Part shown: in pieces, positions 6,740 to 16,200 of the stretch
Position numbering within the stretch: the first letter of the stretch is position 1
How the letters are laid out: every line of letters begins with the position of its first letter
Origin: JBOHUC01 sp050733935
GTDB taxonomy: Bacteria; Eisenbacteria; RBG-16-71-46; DASYSL01
Assembly: GCA_050733935.1 (NCBI GenBank)
Contig: JBOHUC010000062.1
Span: 1-24,569 of the forward strand
DNA: 24,569 nt
Direction: 5' to 3'
The notes under the pieces: generated by a model
Databases searched by the model: none
What the model was told of the DNA's origin: nothing
Seen by the model: the letters and a program-made list of their open reading frames with translations, nothing else
Program-made: the position numbers and the translations under genes

Positions 6740-9700
6740 ATGCGGCTCACAAGCATTCCATCCGTATCCTCCGTGATCGCGAGCGCCGTCGTCGCGGTCG
6801 TCGGAACACTCGCCGTCGCCGACGTGGCTTCGGCCGCTCCGGGCGACCGTTCGCCCGACGGCGTCTGGATCGAAACCGAAACCGCGTCCCGCGGCGCCGA
6901 CCCCGGCCACTACCAGTTCCGGCGGCCGGATGCGTTCCGCACGCTGGAACTGAACGACATCGACCTGGTTCGCGTGCTCGCCCAGGCGCCGCTCGAACGA
7001 TCGCTCGACGCGCTTGCGCGGGAGGTCGTGCTCTCGCTCCCGCTGCCGGAAGGCGGGTTTGCCCGCTTCCGGATCGAGGAATCCCCTGTGCTGTCGCCGG
7101 AGATTGCCGCGAGCCGGCCGGACCTCCGCACCTACGCCGGCCAGGGCGTGGACAATCCGACCGCAACCGTTCGCTTCGATCGCACTCCGCTCGGCTTTCA
7201 CGCGCTGCTGCTGCGCCCGGGTCGCATGAGCGTGATCGAGCCGCTCGATCGCAGCGGCGGATCGCTGTACGTCACGTTCGAAAACGCGAACGTCGTGCGC
7301 GAAGCCGGGCTCGTTTCGTGCTCGATTCTCGGCGAGAGCGGGGGAGGCCCGGCGCGCGAGATCGCTGCACCGCCTTCGGGGGCGCAGCTTCGCACGTACG
7401 ACACGGGCATCACGGCGACGGGCGAGTACACGCAGTTCTTCGGTGGATTCGCGAACGCCCAGGCGCAGATCATGACCACGATCAACCAGATCAACGCGAT
7501 CTGGGAGCGCGAGGTCGCGATTAGCTTCGACATCACGTGCTACAACATTTTCCCCGATCCGGCGACCGATGCATTCCCGACCCCGGACGTCGCGCAGGAC
7601 GGCACGCTCAACACGCAGAACGACGCCAGTCTCGATTCGGCCTGCGGCGAGAATGCGTACGAGCTAGGGCACCTGTTCCACAAGCGGCCTTCCGGCTATC
7701 GCGGCCAGGCGCTCGGGCGCGCGTGCGCGGCCGACAAAGGGCGGGGAGTGACGACCGGCGTCGATCCCACGACGGTCATCTTCACCGTGGATGGCGTCGC
7801 CCACGAGATCGGGCACCAGTTCAGCGCCGCTCACAGCTACAACGGCAGTGACGCGGGCTGCAGTCAGCGCAATGCAAGCACGGCCTACGAGATCGGCAGC
7901 GGGTCGACCATCATGTCGTACGCGATCGCGGGCTGCACGGAGGACATTCCCGGATCGGCCGATTCCTACTTCCACACGATCAGCTTCGATCAGATCACGG
8001 ACTTCCGCGAAGCGGGCGGCAACTGTGCAGCCGCGACGGCGACCGGGAACACGCCGCCGACCGTGGATGCGGGGCCGGGCTTCACGATCCCGCGGAACAC
8101 GCCGTTCACGCTGACGGCGGACGCGGACGACGCGGATGGGGATGCGCTCACGTACTGCTGGGAGCAGTTCGATCTTGGCGCCGCCTCCCCGCCCACCGAG
8201 ATGACCGCGGGTCCGCTGTTCCGTTCACTTCCCCCGGATCCAAGTGCCGCGCGCACGTTCCCCAATCTCACGGATCTCCTGGCCGGGAATCCCACCCCGT
8301 TCGAGATCCTCCCGACCGCGGACCGGAAGCTCAACTTCCGCGTGACCGTGCGGGACAACCGGGGCGGTGGCGGCGGCGTGAACTACGACGCCGTGTCGAT
8401 CGAAGTCGCGGGCGAGCCGTTCGCCGTCTTGAGCCCGAACGGCGGCGAGCTGCTACGGCCGGATTGCCCGACGACCGTAACCTGGCAGGTCGGCGGCGGA
8501 GACGTCGCTCCGACCGTGAACGTGCTCTATTCCGCGGACGGCGGATCGAACTTCGTCACGGTTGCAGCCGCCGTTCCGAACGACGGCTCTGAAGACGTGC
8601 TTTTGCCGTGCGCGACGACGGGTCAGGGGCGCATCCGGGTCGAGGCGGTCGGAAACATCTTCTTCGACGTGTCGGACGACGACTTCGACGTGCAGGCCGT
8701 GGCCCCGACCGTGGCGGCCGACGCCACCGGCGGCGAGGTCGGCGCGGACTGCACGTATCTCCTCCCGTTCAGCGCGCTCGTCACGGACGATTGCGGCGTG
8801 CTGGCGGCGGATGTCGAGGTCGTGATCGCGGTTTCGACCGGAAACGCCACCCTTGGAGTTCCGGACTTCGTCGCCCAGCAGGTCGACCCCACGACCGTAC
8901 AGGTGGACGGAACCGTGCTCGTGTCGGACCTCACTTCGTGTCCCGCGGTGATCGACGTCACGGTCACGGCGACGGACGCGTGCGACGTCGAGGGCACCGA
9001 CACGGTCGTGGCCGAGGTCACCGACACGACCCCGCCTTCGATCGCGGTCACGCTCAACCGCGAATTCCTCTGGCCACCGAACCACAAGCTCGCGGACATC
9101 GTGGCGACAGTCGAGGCGAGCGACAACTGCGGCGCGGTGAGCTATGTCCTCACCTCGGTGACGAGCAACGAACCCGAGAACGGGCTGGGCGACGGCGACA
9201 CGGCGCCCGACATCGTGGGTGCGGCGATCGGAACGGCGGACGTCGAGTTCCAGTTGCGTTCCGAGCGCTCGGGGAAGGGCTCCGGTCGCATCTACACGAT
9301 CGTGTACACGGCGACCGACGCGTGCGGCAACGAGGCGCAGGACGTCGCGCAAGTCGAAGTGCGGCACGACCAGTCCGCCCATGCGCTGGCGTTCGGCCTG
9401 CCGGCGGATGGCGCGACGCTCGACGCGCCGACCGGCGTGTTCGCGCTCGTCGTGACGGGCGATGACCCCGCGCTCGCCGTCGAATCCGTGGACGCCCCGG
9501 TCGTGGTCGGCGCCAACGGCGTCAGAGGAGCGCCGCCGCTGCGCGACGGAGTTTCAGCGCCGGTTCGCGGCGTCCGGGCGGTCGACACGCGGAGCGCCCA
9601 GCTCGGAAACGCATCGGCGATCGTCTCCGCCGGCGCGAGCGCGTACGCGGATTGGACGGGCGACGGCCGTGAGGACCTCGTTCTCCTGTTCCGTGTCGCG

Positions 9701-10228
9701 GACGTGCGCGCGCTCGGTCTCGACGGATCGGATCCAATGGATCCGGTCGGCCTCCACTTCGCAACACGCCTCCGGGAGTCGTTCCTCGTGGCCGACATTC
9801 TCGCGCTCGGCGCCTCCGCGGCTCTGCCGCGGGACCTGCCCGGGTTCGGCTCCGATGTGCTCGCGACGCTCGGCGGCGATCCGGAACCCGTGACCGCCGG
9901 CCCCGACGCGCAAAGGATCGGCTCGATCGAGCCGGCGGCCGGCACGCCTCGGGAGACACGGCTCGTGGCAAGAGGACCGGGAACGGCCGGCGCCGGAGTC
10001 CGGCTCGTGCTCGAAGTGGCGCGCACGACACCCGTGCGGCTCGACGTGTTCAGCATCCGTGGCAGATTCGTGCGGTCGATGGACGCGGGCGTCGTTCCGG
10101 CGGGACGCCACGATCTCGCATGGGATGGACGCGATGCGGGCGGGAGGCGGGCACCGGCCGGGATGTACGTCGTGCGGCTCTCCGCCGGGGAAATCCGAAG
10201 CTCCGCGAAGGCGCTGCTCCTGCCGTAA
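6740..10228 (+). CDS. Secreted multidomain metzincin-like (reprolysin-type) zinc metalloprotease with FlgD-like C-terminal Ig domain
   Basis: The 1162-residue precursor opens with a signal peptide (1-33, ending DVASA before APG), then a propeptide-like region (about 40-210). The protease domain (about 215-430) carries HEIGHQFSAAH, with zinc ligands H355, H359 and H365 and catalytic E356, and a Met-turn IMSYA (M392). Metzincins normally have Gly at the third position before the last His; here it is S362. Ig/cadherin-like modules follow: TPPTVDAGPG (about 438-560), an SPNGGE module (about 562-652), and a WPPNHK/SDNC/SNEP module (about 763-876). The end is a FlgD-like Ig domain (about 1095-1162) with LDVFSIRGR and GMYVVRLSAG, typical of sorting-type C-termini. 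It is likely exported to the cell surface or medium to degrade protein. ATG 6740 is chosen because the signal peptide starts there; GGGG lies 7-10 nt upstream. The open frame upstream is unused filler. Confidence 0.88.
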   Translation: MRLTSIPSVSSVIASAVVAVVGTLAVADVASAAPGDRSPDGVWIETETASRGADPGHYQFRRPDAFRTLELNDIDLVRVLAQAPLERSLDALAREVVLSLPLPEGGFARFRIEESPVLSPEIAASRPDLRTYAGQGVDNPTATVRFDRTPLGFHALLLRPGRMSVIEPLDRSGGSLYVTFENANVVREAGLVSCSILGESGGGPAREIAAPPSGAQLRTYDTGITATGEYTQFFGGFANAQAQIMTTINQINAIWEREVAISFDITCYNIFPDPATDAFPTPDVAQDGTLNTQNDASLDSACGENAYELGHLFHKRPSGYRGQALGRACAADKGRGVTTGVDPTTVIFTVDGVAHEIGHQFSAAHSYNGSDAGCSQRNASTAYEIGSGSTIMSYAIAGCTEDIPGSADSYFHTISFDQITDFREAGGNCAAATATGNTPPTVDAGPGFTIPRNTPFTLTADADDADGDALTYCWEQFDLGAASPPTEMTAGPLFRSLPPDPSAARTFPNLTDLLAGNPTPFEILPTADRKLNFRVTVRDNRGGGGGVNYDAVSIEVAGEPFAVLSPNGGELLRPDCPTTVTWQVGGGDVAPTVNVLYSADGGSNFVTVAAAVPNDGSEDVLLPCATTGQGRIRVEAVGNIFFDVSDDDFDVQAVAPTVAADATGGEVGADCTYLLPFSALVTDDCGVLAADVEVVIAVSTGNATLGVPDFVAQQVDPTTVQVDGTVLVSDLTSCPAVIDVTVTATDACDVEGTDTVVAEVTDTTPPSIAVTLNREFLWPPNHKLADIVATVEASDNCGAVSYVLTSVTSNEPENGLGDGDTAPDIVGAAIGTADVEFQLRSERSGKGSGRIYTIVYTATDACGNEAQDVAQVEVRHDQSAHALAFGLPADGATLDAPTGVFALVVTGDDPALAVESVDAPVVVGANGVRGAPPLRDGVSAPVRGVRAVDTRSAQLGNASAIVSAGASAYADWTGDGREDLVLLFRVADVRALGLDGSDPMDPVGLHFATRLRESFLVADILALGASAALPRDLPGFGSDVLATLGGDPEPVTAGPDAQRIGSIEPAAGTPRETRLVARGPGTAGAGVRLVLEVARTTPVRLDVFSIRGRFVRSMDAGVVPAGRHDLAWDGRDAGGRRAPAGMYVVRLSAGEIRSSAKALLLP

Positions 10229-10264
10229 CCAAACGCGCGGAACGCGGTCGTGGGCGTCGGGGGC

Positions 10265-10320
10265 TCAGCCTCCGATGTCCACGACTCGCGGGCCGCGAAC
10301 GCCTCGTCGAGCACCGCGCA
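10265..10320 (-). pseudogene. Decayed copy of the 3' end of thiI
   Basis: Positions 10285-10313 are identical over 29 bp to 18907-18935 inside the 3' end of thiI. Similarity continues with a few substitutions and small indels through the thiI stop codon (TCA at 10265-10267 aligning with 18886-18888). Read on the minus strand it gives LDEAFAARE, then shifts frame. Restoring one missing base gives IVDIGG-stop, against IVDLEG-stop in ThiI. The match weakens beyond about 10320. It lies in the gap between the protease gene and ubiB (10229-10460), which otherwise shows no gene. The match is seen; a past duplication or a lost second thiI is inference. Confidence 0.55.
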
Positions 10321-10460
10321 GCGCACAGCGAGCGGCGGTCGTCATTGAAAGTTCTTCTTCTCGGCGATCCGGCGTTCGGAAGGATGTGCATTGGAACGCG
10401 CCGGAACCTCGTTCTGGCACCGGGTTACGAGCGGCATGTTCCTTGCCTTTACGAGAAGGA

Positions 10461-12248
10461 ATGGCGCTCACACTGAATCCGAAACGCCTCAAGCGATATC
10501 GGGACATTGGAAGGCTGCTCGTCAAGTACGGACGGGGCGACCTCGTCCACCACTCGCTCTTCGGCGAGCTCGAGGACGAGCCCGAAGCGCGGTCGGAAAC
10601 CGCCCCGTCCGGCGCGCTCGCCACAAACGGCGAACAGGCCGACAGCCGGGGAGCGGACAAGCCGCTCTCGAAACCCGAGCAGCTCGCGGCCGACCTCGAG
10701 ACCATGGGCCCGACGTTCGTCAAGGTGGGGCAGTTCCTCTCGACCCGCGTCGATCTCCTGCCCCCCGACTATCTCGAAGCGCTCGCGCGACTCCAGGATC
10801 GTGCGGAGCCGTTCCCGTTTGCGGAAGTTGAGCGCATTGTCACGGAGGAGCTCGGGGTTCGAATCTCGAAGGGATTCGCCGTCTTCGAGGATGTGCCTCT
10901 CGCGGCCGCGTCGCTCGGCCAGGTCCATCGCGCCGAGCTTCGGAACGGTCGCACCGTGGCCGTCAAGGTGCAGCGGCCCGACATCCGGGACGGGATCGTC
11001 GAGGACCTCGAGGCGCTCGACGAGATCGCGTCGTTCCTCGACCGGCACACGGACGTCGGGCGGCGGCACGGCTTCGTGAGCATGCTCGAGGAGTTCCGGA
11101 AGAGCCTTCTTCGGGAGCTCGACTATCGCCAGGAGGCGCGGAATCTCCAGCTCCTCGGCGAGAACATGACGGAGATCGATCTCCTCATGGTGCCGAGCCC
11201 CGTCGAGGACTACGTCACCTCGCGCGTTCTCACCATGGAGTTCATTCACGGCCGCAAGGTGACCGCGCTCGGCCCGCTCGCCCGGATGGACGTGGACGGC
11301 GCGCCCCTCGCGGAGGCCCTCTGCCGCGGATACCTGAAGCAGATCCTGATCGACGGCTTCTTCCACGCGGATCCGCATCCGGGCAACGTCTTCGTCACGC
11401 AGGACGGGAGGATCGCGCTGCTCGATCTCGGGATGGTGGGGCGAATCTCGCCGACCCTGCAGGAGTCGCTGCTCAAGCTCCTGCTCGCGATCAGCGAAGG
11501 GCGGGGCGAGGATGCCGCGGAGATCGCGATCCGCATTGGAGAGCCGCTGCCGGACTTCGAGGAGGCGCGCGTGCGAACCGATCTGGCCGAGCTCGTCTCG
11601 CGCGCACAGGGTCTCCGCCTCGAGGACATCCAGGTCGGACGGACGATGTTCGATCTGTCGCGCGCCGGCCTCGACGGCGGGATTCGGATGCCGCGCGAGC
11701 TCACGATGCTCGCGAAGGCCCTTCTCAACATCGATCACGTGGCGCGATCGCTCGACCGCAGGTTCGATCCGAACGCCTCGATCCGCCGCAATGCCGCGGA
11801 CATCATGCAGGCCCGGATGAAGAAGTCGCTGTCGCCCGGGAAGCTGTTCGCGGGAGTCCTCGAAGTGAAGGAATTCGCCGAGAAACTTCCGGGTCGGCTC
11901 AATCGTCTGATCGACAATCTCACCGACAATCGCCTGCGGGTGAAGGTGGACGCGATCGACGAAGTTCTCCTGATGGAGGGCATGCAGAAGGTCGCGAACC
12001 GCATCACTCTCGGGCTCGTCATCTCGTCCCTGATCGTCGGTGCGGCGCTCCTCATGCGCATCGAGACTTCGTGGCGCCTGTTCGGCTACCCGGGGATCGC
12101 GATCCTCTTCTTTCTGGCGGCCGCCATCGCCGGATTCGCGCTCGTCCTCAACATCGTGCTCCACGATCTAAGGAGCCGAAAAGAGCGCGTGGAGCGGCTG
12201 CGACACGACCCGCGCGGCGCGGCGAGCGGAGGTTCATCCCGCGTCTAG
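10461..12248 (+). CDS. ubiB: ABC1/UbiB (AarF/ADCK) family atypical kinase-like membrane protein
   Basis: The 595-residue protein has all UbiB-family landmarks: the KxGQ motif (K88-Q91, FVKVGQFLSTR), an Ala-rich loop AAASLGQVHRA (148-158) in place of the usual Gly-rich loop, the VAVK lysine (K169), the ExD motif (E219-D221), HADPHPGN (302-309) and the DLG metal-binding motif (D322). Two hydrophobic helices near the C-terminus (roughly 520-540 and 550-575) anchor it in the membrane. Family members are ATPases/atypical kinases that support ubiquinone or other isoprenoid-lipid metabolism; the partner here is unknown and no quinone gene is adjacent. Residues 38-70 form a low-complexity insertion. 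ATG 10461 is chosen because the family start (LNPKRLKRYRDIGRLLVKYG) follows it. GAAGGA abuts the ATG, closer than usual for a ribosome-binding site. Confidence 0.9.
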   Translation: MALTLNPKRLKRYRDIGRLLVKYGRGDLVHHSLFGELEDEPEARSETAPSGALATNGEQADSRGADKPLSKPEQLAADLETMGPTFVKVGQFLSTRVDLLPPDYLEALARLQDRAEPFPFAEVERIVTEELGVRISKGFAVFEDVPLAAASLGQVHRAELRNGRTVAVKVQRPDIRDGIVEDLEALDEIASFLDRHTDVGRRHGFVSMLEEFRKSLLRELDYRQEARNLQLLGENMTEIDLLMVPSPVEDYVTSRVLTMEFIHGRKVTALGPLARMDVDGAPLAEALCRGYLKQILIDGFFHADPHPGNVFVTQDGRIALLDLGMVGRISPTLQESLLKLLLAISEGRGEDAAEIAIRIGEPLPDFEEARVRTDLAELVSRAQGLRLEDIQVGRTMFDLSRAGLDGGIRMPRELTMLAKALLNIDHVARSLDRRFDPNASIRRNAADIMQARMKKSLSPGKLFAGVLEVKEFAEKLPGRLNRLIDNLTDNRLRVKVDAIDEVLLMEGMQKVANRITLGLVISSLIVGAALLMRIETSWRLFGYPGIAILFFLAAAIAGFALVLNIVLHDLRSRKERVERLRHDPRGAASGGSSRV

Positions 12249-12252
12249 CCGT

Positions 12253-12298
12253 CGCGCCGGCGTCCTCTCGGGATCTCGCCGCCGTTCAACCCGGCGCG
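12253..12298. terminator. Possible bidirectional hairpin between convergent ubiB and BASS genes
   Basis: CGCGCCGG (12253-12260) and CCGGCGCG (12291-12298) form a perfect 8-bp stem around a 30-nt loop that includes the 37-bp gap between the two stop codons. There is no T-tract on either side and the loop is long, so this is not a classical intrinsic terminator. Its position between convergent genes is the main argument. Confidence 0.2.
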
Positions 12299-13146
12299 GC
12301 CGCCGGCACTCGCTTCTTCTGCATCGCCAGGTACGGAATGCCCACGATCGCACCCAGCAGCACGTAGAGCAGGATCGTCGCGCCGAAGTGCAGATCGGGG
12401 AAGTTCGCGGCCGCGATCCCGAGCGCGATCGCTGGGTGCCGGCAGGCGGTGGCGAGCGCGAGCACGGTCGAGTGCTCCGGATCCGGCCCGCCGAGCAAGT
12501 GCCCCACGGCAAACCCGATGACGAGGAACAAGACCAGCGCGAGGATCGTGCCGTCGCCCACGAGCGCCCACATGGCCGGGGCCGCAACAACGAGGAGAAC
12601 GAGAGCCGCGAGCGCCAGGAGCACCTTCGCTACGAGCGCGACCGGCTTTGCGATCCGCTCGGCGAAGCCGGGTGCCAGCGCGCGAACCAGCATCCCCGCA
12701 GCCAGCGGGAGGAGCGCTCCTGTGAGGACGAGTCCAGCGACCGAACGCGGGCTCATCGCGAGATCGCGCGGCGAGACGGCATCGAGGATCTCGACCAGAA
12801 GCGGAACGAGCACGAGCGAAAGCAGTGCGAGGATCGCCATGAGACCGAGCCCGTAGGACGCCTGGCCGCCCGCCTTGGCCTGCTTTCCCGGGAGGAGCGG
12901 CGGCAACGGTGAGATGGCGAGGGCCATGAGCGCGATCTCGACGGTCGGGCGGAACGGGAAGAAGCGCGCGAGCGCATACGCCACCACCGGCATGATCACG
13001 AAAATGGCGAGGAGCGAGCGCACGAGGAGCCCCGGCCGGCGAATCAGGTACAACAGATCGTCCTTCGTCGCATGGAGTCCGAAACCAAAGACGGTCGCAA
13101 AGATGCTGATCTTGAACGCGAGCCCGACGAGCAGTTTCGGATCCAT
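12286..13146 (-). CDS. Bile acid:sodium symporter (BASS/SBF) family transporter
   Basis: The 286-residue protein is almost wholly hydrophobic, with about nine to ten membrane segments. It has the BASS family pattern: an N-terminal helix FGFGLHATKDDLLYLIRRP, the crossover-like segment ALMALAISPLPPLLPGKQAKAGG and a second-repeat segment TVLALATACRHPAIALGIAAANFPD. The family moves organic anions such as bile acids, pantoate or pyruvate with sodium. The substrate cannot be read from the sequence; coaBC in the window does not by itself argue for pantoate. A strong ribosome-binding site (GGGAGGG on the minus strand at 13161-13155) precedes ATG 13146 by 8 nt. It is the last gene of the minus-strand run, 58 bp after tamB, and may have its own expression control given that gap. 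Confidence 0.88.
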   Translation of the reverse strand: MDPKLLVGLAFKISIFATVFGFGLHATKDDLLYLIRRPGLLVRSLLAIFVIMPVVAYALARFFPFRPTVEIALMALAISPLPPLLPGKQAKAGGQASYGLGLMAILALLSLVLVPLLVEILDAVSPRDLAMSPRSVAGLVLTGALLPLAAGMLVRALAPGFAERIAKPVALVAKVLLALAALVLLVVAAPAMWALVGDGTILALVLFLVIGFAVGHLLGGPDPEHSTVLALATACRHPAIALGIAAANFPDLHFGATILLYVLLGAIVGIPYLAMQKKRVPAAAPG

Positions 13147-13163
13147 GTGCGTGTCCCTCCCTG

Positions 13164-13191
13164 TGCTTCGTGCTTCGTGTTTCGTGCCTCG
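13164..13191. repeat. Four imperfect tandem heptamers in the tamB-BASS gap
   Basis: Units TGCTTCG, TGCTTCG, TGTTTCG and TGCCTCG run head to tail on the plus strand. They lie just upstream of the ribosome-binding site of the BASS gene. Because the repeat is non-coding and the unit is not a multiple of three, copy-number change would alter only promoter or leader spacing. No function is known. Confidence 0.5.
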
Positions 13192-13204
13192 CGAGCCGTT
13201 GGAC

Positions 13205-16200
13205 CTACGGCTCGATCGAGTAGATGATGCCCGCGCGGTTCTGCTCGGACGTCTCCGCTTCGACCTTCCAGTGTTTGCTCAAGGAATACGCGAGCTGGAA
13301 CGAATTCGCGGAATCGAAGAGCCCGATCCCGTAGCGCGCGTACAGGCTCGGCGTGAGGTACGTGCCGAGCATGAGCGCGGCCTCCTGCAGCGTGCCTTCG
13401 GATTCGACCGAGGCTTCGTTGAGGCCGATCTTGGACGCCACCTTCTGCGTCTGGGCGCTCGCGGCCTGGAGTCCCATGCTGGTCGCAGTCTCGCGCGCGA
13501 TCGCGGATTCGGACGAGCGCGCCTCGGCGATCGGGCGGTTGAACATGAGGTAGGAGAGCGCGTCGGCCTGCGTCATCTCGGGATCCGAGAACACCGACAT
13601 CTGCGACTGCTTGAGCGTCCCCGTGACCTCGAACCCAACGAGCACGTCCTCGTCCTCGATCTCGCGCTTCGCGCGAATCTCGACCTGCGGATCGTCCACG
13701 GGGCCCCCGGCGTAGATCAGACGCCCGCGCTCGATCGTGAGATCCCGGCCGTATCCCGTGTACGTTCCGGACTTGAGCGAGAGCTCGCCCCGCCCGAGCG
13801 CCGGCTTGTTCGGTTCCTGCGTGATGAGGAGGCTGCCCTCCGGCGCGGCCTTGATCCCGTAGCCCTTGAACTGGACGTCGTCCCCGAGCGTGAGCCGGAC
13901 GCGCGAATAGAGATCGAACGGGAGCTTCGTGGAGTCGGGCGCCTCGCGCAGGACGACCACGTCGGGCGACGGCGGCACGGCGAGCTCGATCGAGCGGTTC
14001 CCCGCATCGACGTGGGCAACCGGAACGGTCAGCTCGCCGGTCACGTCGACGCGCCGACCATCGACCTTGATGTCGAGGTCCGGGGTCACGAGGATGCGGG
14101 CCTCGTTCGTGTTCATGACCTTGAAGCGCTTGCCCTCGATCTGCATCGTCCCGCGCGGGCGGTTCGCGTTCGAAAGATCCGCGTCGGCCTTGACCGCGAC
14201 GTGACCGGAATCCGACTTCATGCCGGAGTCGAGGTTCCACCGGCCGCCTTCTCCCTGCGCGGTCAAATGCACGTCGTGCGCCTCGAAGCCGTACGCGGGG
14301 AGATCGAACGCCCCGTTCTCGAACTTGACGACACCGCTCGCGCTCGGGGAGGCGATCGTGCCCGCGATCTTCACGTCGGCGTCGAGCTTCCCTTCGAGCT
14401 TTTGCACGTCCGGAGAAATCTTCTCGACCAGGTCCCACTTCGACGCGTGGGCCTCGATCGTGCCGTCCACGACCTGGGTCGAGTCGAACCGATTCCACCT
14501 GAACCCGGGCAGGTTCACCGCCGTCGAGGCCTCGCCCACGTCCGGAAGCTTCAAGCCGCCGTCCACGCGCAATGCGGTCGCATCGGAACGAAGGTTCATG
14601 CGGAGGTCCGTAAACGGAATCTCGACCGGCTCGGCCTTCGGAGCCTGCCACGTCACCTTCCCGCTCGCGGGCTCGAGCTTTGCCTCGGCGTCGAGCACAC
14701 CGTCGTTGCGAAGGTGCGCCTGCGACGTGAGGGAGAGCGTGCCTTCGAGCCGGTAGTCCGTGGGAAGGAACGCATTCACGTTCGCGAGCGGAAGCCCGGC
14801 GAGCGCGGCGTCGACGCGCGTGCCGGTTCCTGCGCTCCACTCGGCGTTCGCATCGAGCTTCGCCGTCGCCGCCCGAAGCCCGAACGGCCCGAACCTGGCC
14901 CGGCTCGGCGTGACCTCGAACGGCGCGGGGGCCGCGAGGCTCCACGGAGCGTTGTTCGCGACCGCGAGATCGAACTGATCGAGCCGTCCCGTCCACAGGC
15001 TCTCGGCCGCCTGCGAGGCTTCACCGCGCAGCGCAAGACGCCGGAGCGCGCTCTCGACGGTGCCGGTGAACGCGTAGCGCTCGGGGGTTCCGTTGACCGT
15101 GAAGCGCACCGAGTCGAACGGCGCCTGCGGGGGCGAGGCGATCTCGCGCGCGTGGGCCACGAGATCGATCGCGTTCCCGGTCGTGCGGTCGAGGCGGCCG
15201 TCGAGCGCCAAACTCCCGACCGTCGTGCCCGAGGCCGCAAGCTTCTCACCCGCGAGCTTTACGGTCGCATGAACGAGCGTGTCCGGGCCTTCGAGCGTTC
15301 CGCTCGCCTGAACGGTTCCGGCGAGCGTCGGCTCGAGCTCGGCGAGCGACGGCACGTCGAGCTTCCACTCGACCCCGATCGGGGCGAGCGCTGTTCCCGA
15401 GGCGGCGAACGTCGCGCCCGCGTAGCTCGCTTCCGCATCGATGAGCGACGTCGAATCGCTTCGCCCGTGGAAGTGAACCTGCCCCGCGAGCGGCTTTCCA
15501 CGGAGCTCCCCGGCCAGGTCGTCGAGATCGGCGTGCGCGGCCCACGTCGTCGAATCCTTGAACGAGCCGTGCGTGCGAAGACGCCCTCCGATCTTCGACG
15601 GCCACTCGGGCAGCAGGATCCCCGTGTCGACGTCGCGCGCGGTCGCATCGAGATTCCACGTGACGAGCGGCTTCCACCCGACCCGTCCGGCCGCATCCAC
15701 GTGGCCGCCGAGGAGCGAGCCCGTGAGCTCCTCGAGCACGAACATCGTGCTGTCGCCGTGGCCGTTCGCGCGCAGCGATTCCTCGAGCCCCTTCTTCGTG
15801 CGCACTTCGGTTTCCATGTCGATCCGCCAGGCCCCTAGCTCGCCCCCGAAATCGAGGTCGCCGCGCGGCAGCGTGACGAGCGCGTCGCCGACCGGGGGCC
15901 ACGCGAACTCCGACCAGTTCGCGAGGAGCTCGAACGTCGTGCGCGTCGAGTCGAGGTCCGCGCGCCCCGAAGCGTTGAGCTTCGCGGGCCGGCCCTGCTG
16001 GGCGAGCACGAGGCTCGAGAGCTCGACCGACTTCGCCGTCGTGAGCGCGTGTGCATCGGCGTTCCAGCGGCCGTACTCGCGCGAGGCGAAAGTCCCCGCG
16101 ACTTCGATCTCCTGCTTTTCGAGGTCGCCCCGCGCGCCGGCCGTTCCACCGACCGTGAGCTTCGGCAGATCCTTCCGGATCGTCGAGAGATCGACCGGCT

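Noticed and set aside
10059..10460. In-frame N-terminal extension of UbiB
   Set aside because: It overlaps the protease 3' end and has no family similarity; UbiB proteins start as the sequence does from 10461.
12875..15838. 987-codon open frame antisense to tamB
   Set aside because: Low-complexity Arg/Glu/Leu shadow of the TamB codons; no domain seen.
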